Assembly: GCF_905120465.1 (NCBI RefSeq) | Contig: NZ_CAJHOF010000006.1 | Location: forward strand, 1 to 64,000 | Origin: Campylobacter majalis | GTDB taxonomy: Bacteria > Campylobacterota > Campylobacteria > Campylobacterales > Campylobacteraceae | Length of the DNA: 64,000 nucleotides | Reading direction: 5' to 3' | Part shown: piece after piece, positions 32,147-41,638 of the stretch | How positions within the stretch are numbered: position 1 is the stretch's first letter | Layout: each line of letters starts with the position of its first letter | Translations under genes and position numbers: made by a program | Notes under the pieces: generated by a model | Told to the model about the DNA's origin: nothing | Databases searched by the model: none | What the model saw: the letters and a program-made list of their open reading frames with translations, nothing else

Positions 32147-32162
32147 ACGAGCGAAGCGAAGT
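32147..32162 (+). repeat. 16-nt dispersed repeat, copy 2
   Basis: Identical to the word at 143-158. Both copies are in intergenic DNA. A partial related word, aagcgaagtt, lies about 40 bases upstream. Confidence 0.45.
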
Positions 32163-32242
32163 TAAAAACCAAACCATCAAAAACACACCCATCATTTAAG
32201 AATTCCCAAAACAAATTTAAAGAATTTTAAAACTTTATTTCA

Positions 32243-32274
32243 AGAAACATTTTCGCAAAGCAAAAAATGTTTCT
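32243..32274. repeat. 11-bp perfect inverted repeat
   Basis: Arms agaaacatttt and aaaatgtttct flank a 10-base loop. No gene end is adjacent, so it is either an orphan terminator or part of a structured RNA. Confidence 0.5.
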
Positions 32275-32524
32275 GTGAAACGGCAGAAAATATATCAATG
32301 AAATTGAGAGTTTTTGTGTTTTTGCAAAGTATAGATTAAACAAATTTAAAGGCATAAAAAAGATAACTTTTGTCGCACTTAAAATAGTGTGAGTTTAGAT
32401 TTAAAACTTGCAAAAATCTCTATCAAATTTCACTGATAATACTGCATTCAAAGACAAAAAAGCAAAATTTAATGCCCTAAATTGATATTGTTTAGCCTAT
32501 CACAATAAGTTTAATGCTTGAATT

Positions 32525-33592
32525 TTATAATCCTGCCGCACTTAGGGCTTGAGCTTGTGCATTTGCTATAAGCGGATCTATAATCTCATCAAATAATCCA
32601 GCAGCCATTATGGCTTCAAGCCTATAAAGTGTAAGATTTATGCGGTGATCACTTATGCGATTTTGTGGGAAATTATACGTTCTTATGCGACCACTTCTAT
32701 CGCCAGTCCCTACTTGTTGTTTTCTCTCACTCATCTCTTTTTCTAATCTCTCAGCCTCTTGCATCTCATAAAGTCTTGCTTTTAACACCTTCATTGCGGC
32801 TTCTTTATTTTTGTGTTGAGACTTACCATCTTGATTGGTGACAACTAAACCCGTTGGTATATGAGTAATACGTACGGCACTATCGGTTGTATTTACACTC
32901 TGTCCGCCATGCCCTGAGCTACGCATAACATCTATTCGTAAATCATTTGGATTAATCTGTATCTCGCTATCTTGCACCTCTGGCATGATGGCCACGGTTA
33001 CTGCAGAAGTATGAACTCTGCCTTGACTTTCAGTTTCAGGTACGCGCTGAACTCTATGAGTGCCACCTTCAAATTTTAATCGTGAGTATGCACCCTGCCC
33101 CTTAATAAGCAAAATAACCTCTTTAAAACCACCAACACTTCCTTCGCTTTGACTTACTATCTCAAATTTATACCCTCTAGCCTCTGCATATCTAATATAT
33201 GCATTAAACAAATCCCCAACAAAAAGTGCAGCCTCGTCACCACCGGTGCCTGCACGTATCTCTAAAAATATGTTTTTATCGTCGTTTGGATCTTTTGGCA
33301 ATAGTAAAATTTTGATCTCATTTTCAAGCTCAACTATCCTATTTTGAGCGTTTTTTAGCTCATCTTTAGCTAATTCGCCAAGTTCAGCATCATCTAAGAG
33401 AAGCTTGTTTTCTTCGATGTCATCTAAAGTTTTTAGATATTCACTTGCCGCATTTTTTATATCTTGTATGGACGACTGCTCTTTTGAGAGTTTAGTCATT
33501 CTATCAATGTCATTTATGATATCTGGATCGCTAAGTAATGCAGTTATCTCGTTATAGCGATCCAAAAATGGGCGAAGTTTATCACGAAGCAT
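32525..33592 (-). CDS. prfA: Peptide chain release factor 1
   Basis: This 355-residue factor reads UAA/UAG. The GGQ motif is in [18 protein letters not shown] near residue 230, and the stop-codon-reading region contains the PET tripeptide ([14 protein letters not shown]) near residue 185, as expected for RF1. It lies 6 bases downstream of rpsT. Confidence 0.97.
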   Translation of the reverse strand: MLRDKLRPFLDRYNEITALLSDPDIINDIDRMTKLSKEQSSIQDIKNAASEYLKTLDDIEENKLLLDDAELGELAKDELKNAQNRIVELENEIKILLLPKDPNDDKNIFLEIRAGTGGDEAALFVGDLFNAYIRYAEARGYKFEIVSQSEGSVGGFKEVILLIKGQGAYSRLKFEGGTHRVQRVPETESQGRVHTSAVTVAIMPEVQDSEIQINPNDLRIDVMRSSGHGGQSVNTTDSAVRITHIPTGLVVTNQDGKSQHKNKEAAMKVLKARLYEMQEAERLEKEMSERKQQVGTGDRSGRIRTYNFPQNRISDHRINLTLYRLEAIMAAGLFDEIIDPLIANAQAQALSAAGL

Positions 33593-33598
33593 TTATAA

Positions 33599-33868
33599 TT
33601 ATGCAGATTTTAGAGTATTTACTAATTTTGCTAGGCGGCTTACACGACGTGAAGCTGTTTGTTTCTTTAAAAAGCCTTTATTTACGAAGCTATGAAAGCT
33701 CTTATTGGCTAGTTTTAGTGCTTCTGTTGCTTTGTCTAAGTCTTTAGCCTCTACCGCAACTAAAACACCTTTTGTGATATTTTTAAGTCTAGTACGATAA
33801 AATCTATTTCTTTCCGTTCTTTTAATAGTTTGCCTTGCTCTTTTTTCAGCAGATTTGTGATTTGCCAT
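33599..33868 (-). CDS. rpsT: 30S ribosomal protein S20
   Basis: This 89-residue, highly basic ribosomal protein begins [20 protein letters not shown], the standard S20 start, and ends in the conserved [13 protein letters not shown]. It is cotranscribed with prfA, an arrangement common in this group. Confidence 0.97.
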   Translation of the reverse strand: MANHKSAEKRARQTIKRTERNRFYRTRLKNITKGVLVAVEAKDLDKATEALKLANKSFHSFVNKGFLKKQTASRRVSRLAKLVNTLKSA

Positions 33869-34018
33869 AATTTGCCCTTGTTAATGTGAATTTAAATTGC
33901 CGATTTTACTAAAAATATATTTAAACGATACTTAATATAAGCAAAATTTAAAGCACACACTTCAAGTTGAGTAAAATTTCAATATAAATTTGGTAAAATA
34001 TGCCAAAAGGATAGATGT

Positions 34019-34729
34019 ATGAAATTTCATAGTTTTCAAAAAACAAAAACATTAAGCATAGCAAATTATCTCTCACTTAGCAACAAAGAGTTAGCCAAGA
34101 AACTAAGCGAATGTGAATACCGCTATATATCGTGCATAAATGATAGTTTTTTAGATAATGAGAATTTTATAAAATGTGAAATAGGTAGTATTAGTTATGT
34201 TTTGGCACTTATTTGCAAATACAAAGGTGTAAAAAATGAGTATTTTAACGACCTTGATGAGGGCTATTTAAGCGGAGAGTGCAGCGTTGGCGAGGAGGAA
34301 TTTGAAGAACTAAATGAATGGCTAAGTGACGCAAAACAAATCATTATAGACAGCTCATTTTTTACCCATAAAGATAGCAAAAACATAATGAAATTTCTTG
34401 AAATTTTAAATATGAATATTGTTGTGGCTGATGAGAATATCCAACAAATACAAACAGATTACGAGCTTAGCGAACTTGACGAGCTTGATGTATATGATGG
34501 AGCTGTAATTTATCAAGTAAAAAGCGATAAAAGATATATAAAAGGTGGAGTCAGTTTTGCAACTGTTGCCAAAGTAAAAGATGGCGACAAAATCGTGCTT
34601 GAAGGCGATGGCTTTTCTTATTTAGGCATATTTAAATTAGATGTTAATACTCATTCAACAATAGCATTTGTTGGCGTTGGCAAAAAAAGTGGCTATGATT
34701 TTAAATTAGTAAAGGTTAGCAAGGCTTGA
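34019..34729 (+). CDS. Unrecognised protein coupled to pflA
   Basis: This 236-residue soluble protein has no signal peptide. Its first half is polar with an acidic run near residues 85-100. Segments IIIDSSFFTHKDSKNIMKFL (about 112-131) and GVSFATVAKVKDGDKIVLEG (about 180-199) are reminiscent of the molybdopterin-type domain of NuoG-like proteins, but I cannot place it. In C. jejuni, pflA lies next to the nuo operon, which is why I considered a complex I relative. Its stop overlaps the TTG start of pflA, so translation is coupled. Confidence 0.6.
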   Translation: MKFHSFQKTKTLSIANYLSLSNKELAKKLSECEYRYISCINDSFLDNENFIKCEIGSISYVLALICKYKGVKNEYFNDLDEGYLSGECSVGEEEFEELNEWLSDAKQIIIDSSFFTHKDSKNIMKFLEILNMNIVVADENIQQIQTDYELSELDELDVYDGAVIYQVKSDKRYIKGGVSFATVAKVKDGDKIVLEGDGFSYLGIFKLDVNTHSTIAFVGVGKKSGYDFKLVKVSKA

Positions 34730-37095
34730 AATTCTTTAAATATTTAGCAGTATTTCCGATTTTTTTGTTTGGCTTTAGTCTCAGTATTAATAGCGGCATA
34801 GAAAATCAAAAACCATATAGTGTTATAGAGCTATCCGATGAAAGAGAATTTGAATGTATAGAACAAATTTTAGCATACAATACAAAAAGATATGCTTGCA
34901 TGCTAGACGATGATGGTATTGTAGATATTCAAGATGTCGATTTAGCACTAATGGATATAAGATACAAAAAAGAAGGCGATAAACTATTTATCGTAGTGCT
35001 TCCTAAAACAAACTCAAGACTTTTTAACACAAGTGCTAAACTTCATGAAAACGAAGCAGTATCGCTAAACAAAAACCAAAAATCAACAAAATTTAGCATA
35101 TTAATCGATCCCAATTTAAGCGAATTTGATCCAAAAACTCCAAATGGTATAAATTTTTCTCCATCTTTTCCTGATATGCTGTTGCCTAATATTGGAGCAT
35201 TAGATTTTAGCAAAACCCCACTTGAAGGCATGGATAGCAATGACATAGACATATATATAGGCATTAAAAAGTCATACGATGCTCATATGTATAATAAAGT
35301 TATAAGCGATACTCAAACAGCCATACAACGCCATCAAAATAGTATATTTTTAGGCGATTTTTTACTATATAGACTTCGTGCAATGGATAAAATTTTTGAT
35401 ACACAAAACGAATATGAAGGGTTGCAACCATCAAACATAATTGATGAAGGCAAGGCGTGGATGAGACGCTTTACATCTGATGAAAATTATCCAGAAGTGC
35501 TATATATGCTAGCTAGAGCTTATATAAAAGAAGCTGTTTTAAGTGATGCAAAATACATGATTGATATACTCATGAGCGAACATAAAAGCTCAAAATTTAC
35601 ATCACTTGCCACACTAGAATATGCTGATCAATTATATAAAAATGGACGAAGCAAAGAGGCAGTTAAACTGTATGAAGATATTTTATATTTTACTGATGAC
35701 TTAGATGTTGCCAGTCGTGCAGCACTCTCGTTGGCTAATTCAAACATAGAAAAAGATAGTATGCAAGAGGCTAAAAAATACGTAAATAAAATTTTAGATG
35801 CAAATGCCAACTATTTTTTAAACGATAGGCTAAAAGCTATGGATTTAGCAAGTCAATTTTTATCTCAAAATATGCCAGATGTAGCCGCTAAAATATACCA
35901 AATATTAACAGATAATAGCAGCAAAAGAGATGAGCATTACGAAGCAGCACTTAAAAATTTAGGCATATCCTTGGCTAAAGCAAATCAAGTGCAAAGTGCA
36001 TACGAAGCACTCACACGCTATCAAGATGAATATAAATACGGAGAATATACTAGCGAGGTAGAGAGTGCAAAAGATGCGTTATTTTTTGAGCTTAATGAGA
36101 ATAATTCAACAAAATTACACGAACACTATCAGGCTTTAATGAGTCGCTATGAGCGTGGCGATATCGGCGTAAAAGCACTCATATCTGAACTTGAACTAAA
36201 CAATAGTGAAAGAAAATTTCAAGAAACACTAAGCTACACAGATATAATAAAAGATCTAAATCAAACCAAAGGTCTAGCACTTCTTGGACAAGCAGCACTT
36301 GAACTATCTAAAGAGGCAATTAGAAAAAATGACTGTCAAAGCGTAATAAATTTAATAGAACACTATGATTTTAATCGCCTAGAATTAGCACAATTTAAAC
36401 TATTTGATTGCTATATAAGAACAGCCAGATACAAAGATGGTCTAAATTTAGCAAGTAGCCACATATACACAAATGATATGCTAGATAAAACTGAATGGTT
36501 GGTAAATTTAGCTCATGCGGCATATTTAAATCAAGATTACGAAAGCAGCATAAAAGCGTCAAATGATGCCCTTGCAGTCGGTTCCACTACAGAGCATGCC
36601 GATCCAACTCCAGCGTTATTTTACAGGTTTTATTCACTTTTAAAGTTAGATAGATTTAGTGAAGCCATGGCTACACTAAACGCCACAAAGGATTTAAGAG
36701 GCTATGATTTTAAGCTTATTGAAGCTTATGATGAGTTAGCAAGATACTCTTTTGGCAAGAATGATTTTGCAAATGCTTCAATTTATGCCAAAAAGGCACT
36801 TGATTTGCAAAATGGCGTTAGAATTAACACATTTACTCCTAGTCTAAATTTCATATATGCCGCTTCTTCACTCAAACTTGACAACGTAGCACAAGCCTTA
36901 GATGAAGCAAAATACATCCTAACATTAAAATTAAAACCAGAAGAGCGAAGCCGTGCCTTAAGCTTAATAAGCGACATTTATATACAGCTAAAACGCAATG
37001 ATTTAGCAAGGCTACATTTAGACGAGTGTGTAAGTTCAAACATTAAAAATTCCTACACTTCACTTTGCGAAGCACAGCTTTGGTTAATTCAGTAA
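34726..37095 (+). CDS. pflA: Paralysed-flagellum protein PflA
   Basis: This 789-residue periplasmic protein has an N-terminal signal segment (FPIFLFGFSLSINSG), a beta-rich N-terminal part (to about 190) and a long series of TPR-like helical repeats from about 200 to the end. Length and layout match PflA (C. jejuni Cj1565c), which sits in the flagellar motor scaffold beneath the periplasmic disc and is needed for rotation. The start is TTG, overlapping the preceding stop as TTGA. Repeats such as ARAYIKEAVLSDAKYMID are TPR-like. Confidence 0.83.
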   Translation: MKFFKYLAVFPIFLFGFSLSINSGIENQKPYSVIELSDEREFECIEQILAYNTKRYACMLDDDGIVDIQDVDLALMDIRYKKEGDKLFIVVLPKTNSRLFNTSAKLHENEAVSLNKNQKSTKFSILIDPNLSEFDPKTPNGINFSPSFPDMLLPNIGALDFSKTPLEGMDSNDIDIYIGIKKSYDAHMYNKVISDTQTAIQRHQNSIFLGDFLLYRLRAMDKIFDTQNEYEGLQPSNIIDEGKAWMRRFTSDENYPEVLYMLARAYIKEAVLSDAKYMIDILMSEHKSSKFTSLATLEYADQLYKNGRSKEAVKLYEDILYFTDDLDVASRAALSLANSNIEKDSMQEAKKYVNKILDANANYFLNDRLKAMDLASQFLSQNMPDVAAKIYQILTDNSSKRDEHYEAALKNLGISLAKANQVQSAYEALTRYQDEYKYGEYTSEVESAKDALFFELNENNSTKLHEHYQALMSRYERGDIGVKALISELELNNSERKFQETLSYTDIIKDLNQTKGLALLGQAALELSKEAIRKNDCQSVINLIEHYDFNRLELAQFKLFDCYIRTARYKDGLNLASSHIYTNDMLDKTEWLVNLAHAAYLNQDYESSIKASNDALAVGSTTEHADPTPALFYRFYSLLKLDRFSEAMATLNATKDLRGYDFKLIEAYDELARYSFGKNDFANASIYAKKALDLQNGVRINTFTPSLNFIYAASSLKLDNVAQALDEAKYILTLKLKPEERSRALSLISDIYIQLKRNDLARLHLDECVSSNIKNSYTSLCEAQLWLIQ

Positions 37096-37265
37096 TACAA
37101 ATTATAATTTCGTGTTAAAAATGTAATTTTTACATTACACATTTATAAAATTACAAAACTAAAACGAATAAAATTTATAAAATTTAGTTTTTTTATTTAC
37201 ACTTAATTTAATTTCAGAATTCTTTTGTTAAAATCTAGCAACTCAATTTTTAAGAAAGGCCACAA

Positions 37266-38123
37266 ATGGCAAAAAAACATAGGTTTGTTATCTGCAACCC
37301 AGAACTTTGTATCGGTTGTAAAGCCTGTGAAAAGGCTTGTGTAAAGAGTGCTTATGCAAGAGGACGATTAAATAAAACTCGTCTAAATGTCTTAGCTCTC
37401 GAGACTGGCAAAATGCCAAATCAATGTCGCCAGTGTGATGATTCACCCTGTGCCAACGTCTGTCCTACATCTGCATTGATATTTTCAAAAGACTCTTATA
37501 TCGAGTTTAGAGAAAGCATCTGTATAGGCTGTAAGCTCTGCTCTATTGCCTGTCCGTATGGTGCTATACATATGAATGCTGAAAGCATACCTTCTATAAA
37601 AGTCGATGAAGATGACTATAAAGTTGGCTGTGCCAAGGGACGCAAATCAGTAGCCATGAAATGTGATTTATGTGCTGGACGAGAAGGTGTGCAAGCCTGT
37701 ATCGACTCATGTCCTAAGGGTGCATTGCTATTAATTGATCCTATAAATGAAAATCATGTTTATGGCAAAAAATTAAAGGGTGATCAAAGTAGATTTATAG
37801 CCAATGTGCTAGGTCGCGAATATGTAGAGCCCACAAAAGAACCAGAAACAACAAAGACTGAGCCTAAAGAGCAAGTAAGCGAACAAGCTCCAACAAGCGA
37901 AGCTAAAACTCAAGCAAAAACAGAAACAAAAGAGCAAACACCAGATGCTCAGTCTAAAACTCAAACAGATGCTCCAACATCTGAGCCAAAAACAACACAA
38001 GCTACACAGTCAGAAGAAACACCTGTAAAAACACAAGCCCAAACGGCAAAGCCAGAACCTGAAGTAAAAGCAAAAGACGCTAAAAAGGGCAAGGCTTCAC
38101 AAAATACAGGCAAGGAGGCATAA
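37266..38123 (+). CDS. hyfA: HyfA-like four-cluster ferredoxin with a long charged tail
   Basis: This 285-residue polyferredoxin is the electron-transfer subunit of the hydrogenase. Four 4Fe-4S sites are visible: CIGCKACEKAC (15-25), CRQCDDSPCANVCP (54-67), CIGCKLCSIACP (87-98) and CDLCAGREGVQACIDSCP (133-150), as in HycB/HyfA/HydN. Residues from about 187 to 285 form a low-complexity tail rich in Lys, Glu, Thr, Gln, Ala and Pro that normal HyfA lacks. It is the first gene of the operon, 1 base before hyfB. Confidence 0.87.
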   Translation: MAKKHRFVICNPELCIGCKACEKACVKSAYARGRLNKTRLNVLALETGKMPNQCRQCDDSPCANVCPTSALIFSKDSYIEFRESICIGCKLCSIACPYGAIHMNAESIPSIKVDEDDYKVGCAKGRKSVAMKCDLCAGREGVQACIDSCPKGALLLIDPINENHVYGKKLKGDQSRFIANVLGREYVEPTKEPETTKTEPKEQVSEQAPTSEAKTQAKTETKEQTPDAQSKTQTDAPTSEPKTTQATQSEETPVKTQAQTAKPEPEVKAKDAKKGKASQNTGKEA

Positions 38124-38124
38124 G

Positions 38125-40071
38125 ATGGCGATTATATTTACGCTATTTTTCGTTTTAAGCATAGCTAGTTTATTTATATATAGAAACAAAAAACTCGCTT
38201 TAAGTATTGGATTTGGTGGCGGTGCTGCTACTTGTTTGATTTCTGCTTGGTATTTTTTATCAAATATGTACAACACAAACACATTTGAGCTATTTGGAAA
38301 TTTCTTACAAGATCCGTATTTTACAGCTTCAACTTTAGAAAATTTCTTCTGCTTTATCATATCAACTATCGGATTTTTTGCTGGTATTTACTCTATCGGA
38401 TATGTTAAAGACTCTAAATTAAACTTAGGAGCATTTGCTGCTATTTATAACTCATTCATACTATCGATGCTTATGGTGATGACAGCCACTGATATGTTTG
38501 CATTTATCCTTTTATGGGAGATTATGACACTTGTATCAGGACTATTTATCTATATGAATGATCACGAAGATAAAAACGCACTATCAGCTACTATGATATA
38601 TCTAGGATTTTCACAAATTGGTGCATTTTGTATAGTTGTAGCATTTGTGATTATGAGTGCGGCTAGTGGTGGTAGTTATGAATTTTTGGACTTTAAAGGT
38701 CTTGAGTTTTCACCTGCTATGAACTTAACGCTACTTGTGCTATTATTTATTGGTTTTGGAAACAAAGCTGGTGTATGGCCTTTGCACGTATGGTTAGCAG
38801 TGGCTCACCCTTGTGCCCCTTCAAATGCTTCAGCCATGATGAGTGGTATTATGACAAAAGTTGCACTATTTGGACTTATAAAATTCAGCCTATTGCTAGA
38901 CATTACAACAACGTTTGCTTATATAGTTATGTTTTGCGGTGCAGCAAGTGCTTTATTTGGTATATTGTATGCGGCGGTAGATAATGACTATAAACGAACA
39001 ATCGCATATAGTTCGGTAGAAAATATCGGCATCATTACAACAGCACTTGGCGTTGGATATTATGGCCTAGCAACAGAAAGTAACTTTATAGCAATCATCG
39101 GCTTTATAGCGGCATTTTTCCATATCATAAATCACGCTACATTTAAATCGATGCTGTTTTTTGCCTCAGGTGCCGTTACAAATGCAACTCACACAAGAGA
39201 ACTAAATATTTTAGGTGGCTTACATCAAAAAATGCCTTATACTTCATATGCATTTATGATAGGCTCAATTGCTATTTGTGCTATCCCACCTCTAAATGGC
39301 TTTATGAGTGAGTGGGTGCTTTATCAAAGCTTTATAGCAACAGCTGGCGAAGCTGGTGCAATGGCTAAGCTCATGCTAGTAATTGCTATGCTTTGTATAG
39401 GTTTAGCTGGTGCATTGGCCATCATGACATTTGTTAAAGTTTATTCAGCTATATTCTTAGGTAAACCACGCGACACTAAGATATACGAACACGCAAAAGA
39501 AGGAAGCTTGCCGATGCTATTTACTACATCAACTCTAGCTGTTTTTTGTGTGATTTTAGGTCTATTTAGTGCAACTGTGATCGCAAATTTAGCCAAAGTT
39601 ACTTCGACAATTTTTGGTCTAAATCTAGAAATTTCAAATCTAAACATAGTAAAAACCCCATCAGTTTTATTTGTGCTTGTTGCTTTGGCAGTTATTGCAT
39701 TTATAATACTTAAAATTTTTAAAGCAAACAACTCAAAAGTTCGTCTTACTGAGCCATGGGCTAGTGGTTTTAAATGGGATGCAAATATGCAAATAGCTTC
39801 TCAGTCATTTGCAGGAGATTTAAGAAAAGTGCTTAAATTTTTCTACCGCAATAAGCCAACCGTAGTAGCTAAAAACTACTTTGATAAGGTTGAGTATTCA
39901 AACAAACCAAAAGAGATATGGTGGATATGGCTATATGAACCAGTTGTAAATTGGTGTGTAAAATTTGCCGATAAAATAGGCATAGTGCAAAATGGTAAAT
40001 CAAACATCTATGCACTTTATATCTTAATCTATCTATTTGTATGCTTTGCAGCTGCATACTATATATACTAA
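38125..40071 (+). CDS. hyfB: Hydrogenase-4 component B (proton-pumping type subunit)
   Basis: This 648-residue integral membrane protein is related to complex I NuoL/NuoM antiporter subunits and to HycC. It has some 14-16 hydrophobic segments. LLWEIMTLVSGLFIYMN, with the conserved Glu, lies near residue 130. KAGVWPLHVWLAVAHPCAPS is near 215, and YSSVENIGIITTALGVGYYG near 295. It belongs to the membrane arm that could couple H2 evolution to ion translocation. Confidence 0.92.
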   Translation: MAIIFTLFFVLSIASLFIYRNKKLALSIGFGGGAATCLISAWYFLSNMYNTNTFELFGNFLQDPYFTASTLENFFCFIISTIGFFAGIYSIGYVKDSKLNLGAFAAIYNSFILSMLMVMTATDMFAFILLWEIMTLVSGLFIYMNDHEDKNALSATMIYLGFSQIGAFCIVVAFVIMSAASGGSYEFLDFKGLEFSPAMNLTLLVLLFIGFGNKAGVWPLHVWLAVAHPCAPSNASAMMSGIMTKVALFGLIKFSLLLDITTTFAYIVMFCGAASALFGILYAAVDNDYKRTIAYSSVENIGIITTALGVGYYGLATESNFIAIIGFIAAFFHIINHATFKSMLFFASGAVTNATHTRELNILGGLHQKMPYTSYAFMIGSIAICAIPPLNGFMSEWVLYQSFIATAGEAGAMAKLMLVIAMLCIGLAGALAIMTFVKVYSAIFLGKPRDTKIYEHAKEGSLPMLFTTSTLAVFCVILGLFSATVIANLAKVTSTIFGLNLEISNLNIVKTPSVLFVLVALAVIAFIILKIFKANNSKVRLTEPWASGFKWDANMQIASQSFAGDLRKVLKFFYRNKPTVVAKNYFDKVEYSNKPKEIWWIWLYEPVVNWCVKFADKIGIVQNGKSNIYALYILIYLFVCFAAAYYIY

Positions 40072-40081
40072 GGAGCAAAAG

Positions 40082-40990
40082 ATGATGAGTTTTACTTTGA
40101 TGGTTTTACAGCTTTTAGCACTTCTTGCTATCGCTCCTTTGTTTGATGGAATTGCTAGAAAACTAAGAGCAAAGTATCAAGCACGTCATGGTGTGCCGAT
40201 CATGCAGACATACTATGATATGTATAAGCTAATATCACGTGGTAGAGTTATGCCAACTCATGCCAATCCGTTATATAAATATGTGCCTTTTATTTTAGTG
40301 GCTACATCGGCTGCTATGTTTTGTGCGTTGCCTATAATGTACGCGGGGACTGAAAGCATAGGCTATAGCGATGTGTTTGTATTGCTTTATCTTGGTGCGT
40401 TTTTTAAATTTGTCTATTCAGCAGCAGCAGTTGATAGTGCAAACCCATTTGCAGGTGTAAGTGCTAGTCGTGAAACCATGCTTGGCGTTTATGTTGAGCC
40501 TATCATCATGCTTAGTCTTTGTGTTGTTGTATTTTCATTTGGCACTAGCTCAATGCCTGAAATTAAAAATTTCATAAATGAAGGTGGCTATGTAAAGCCA
40601 AGCATTGTGGTTGCTGGTATAGCGTTTTTATGGGCTATGTATGTTGAGACTGGTAGAAAACCTTACGATTTAGCTGAAGCAGAGCAAGAGCTTCAAGAGG
40701 GTCTATTAAGCGAGTATAGCGGACGTGATTTAGCACTTATTCAAACTTCTCTTTTGCTAAAGCAATTTAGTATGCTAGGATTTTTCTTGCTTTTATTTAT
40801 TCCTAGCTGTGGCAATGCAGTGTTTGATTTAGTGTTATTTATCGCACTAGCTGGGGCTTTGTATATTTTGGCTATATTTATAGATAACTTCTCTCCAAGA
40901 TATAAAATGATCTCAAGCCTTAAAACAAACGTGCTTACGCCAACACTTATAGCGGCTCTTGGCGCTGTTTTATACATACTTGGAGTTTAA
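40082..40990 (+). CDS. hyfC: Hydrogenase-4 component C (NuoH-like)
   Basis: This 302-residue membrane protein matches NuoH/HycD, linking the hydrophilic and membrane arms. Features are PLFDGIARKLRAKYQARHG near the N terminus, SAAAVDSANPFAGVSASRE near 120 and EQELQEGLLSEYSGRDLALI near 202. I start at the ATG at 40082 with AAGGAG upstream; the frame extends back to 40037 inside hyfB. Confidence 0.9.
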   Translation: MMSFTLMVLQLLALLAIAPLFDGIARKLRAKYQARHGVPIMQTYYDMYKLISRGRVMPTHANPLYKYVPFILVATSAAMFCALPIMYAGTESIGYSDVFVLLYLGAFFKFVYSAAAVDSANPFAGVSASRETMLGVYVEPIIMLSLCVVVFSFGTSSMPEIKNFINEGGYVKPSIVVAGIAFLWAMYVETGRKPYDLAEAEQELQEGLLSEYSGRDLALIQTSLLLKQFSMLGFFLLLFIPSCGNAVFDLVLFIALAGALYILAIFIDNFSPRYKMISSLKTNVLTPTLIAALGAVLYILGV

Positions 40991-40992
40991 TT

Positions 40993-41637
40993 ATGAGCGG
41001 ATTATCTATTTTAGTTATTCTTATGATGATTTGTGCCTTATGTGCTTTTGGACTTAGAAGCTATAAAAAAAGCCTTTTAGCATTTTGGGCTCAAACAGGA
41101 ATTTTAATAGCCATATTTTATACTCTTGCTTCTACATATGAAGCGAGTGAGCTTTATTCATGGGCTAAGTTTGCATTTTTATCAAAATTTTTACTAATCC
41201 CAGCGATTATATACTTTTTGATTAGTTATGCTGGTTTTGAAAACGAAGACGAGCCAATAGGTGGATTTTTTGTTTCGCCATTTATCACACTTGTGCTTAG
41301 CTTGGCATTTGCTGTTGCACTTGCCAATGTATTTGCAAATTTCGCATTAATAAAAGATCAAATAGCACTTATTGGTGGTGGCTTTGTATTTATGGTGGGA
41401 ATTTTTGGCTTTATATTTAGAAAATCATTTGTAAAGCAAATTCTTGCTTATTGCACATTTGAAAACGGCATACATCTAACACTTGCACTTACAGCTTACG
41501 ACGCACATGAATTAGTTGAGCTTGGCATTATGACGGATGCGATCTTTGCAGTTATTATAATGGTTGCACTAGCGTTTAGATTTAACAGGGTATTTAACAC
41601 ACTAGATACCACAAAAGCTACGGATTTAAGGGGATAA
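40993..41637 (+). CDS. hyfE: Hydrogenase-4 component E
   Basis: This 214-residue membrane protein of the HyfE family, with NuoK-like features, has about six hydrophobic segments. KQILAYCTFENGIHLTLALT, with the conserved Glu, is near residue 150. It is found in Hyf-type but not Hyc-type clusters, showing this operon is Hyf-like. It is 2 bases after hyfC. Confidence 0.88.
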   Translation: MSGLSILVILMMICALCAFGLRSYKKSLLAFWAQTGILIAIFYTLASTYEASELYSWAKFAFLSKFLLIPAIIYFLISYAGFENEDEPIGGFFVSPFITLVLSLAFAVALANVFANFALIKDQIALIGGGFVFMVGIFGFIFRKSFVKQILAYCTFENGIHLTLALTAYDAHELVELGIMTDAIFAVIIMVALAFRFNRVFNTLDTTKATDLRG

Positions 41638-41638
41638 G

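Larger units (their letters stand above)
32006..32524. other. Non-coding gap of 0.5 kb
   Basis: No credible gene is visible. The gap holds the second copy of the 16-nt word (32147-32162), a related fragment (caaagcgaagtt, 32099-32110), and an 11-bp hairpin at 32243-32274. It separates the frameshifted secreted-protein gene from prfA. Confidence 0.5.

Noticed and set aside
37120-37136. Hairpin between pflA and hyfA as terminator
   Set aside because: The stem is only seven A/T-rich pairs with a 3-base loop; too weak to call.
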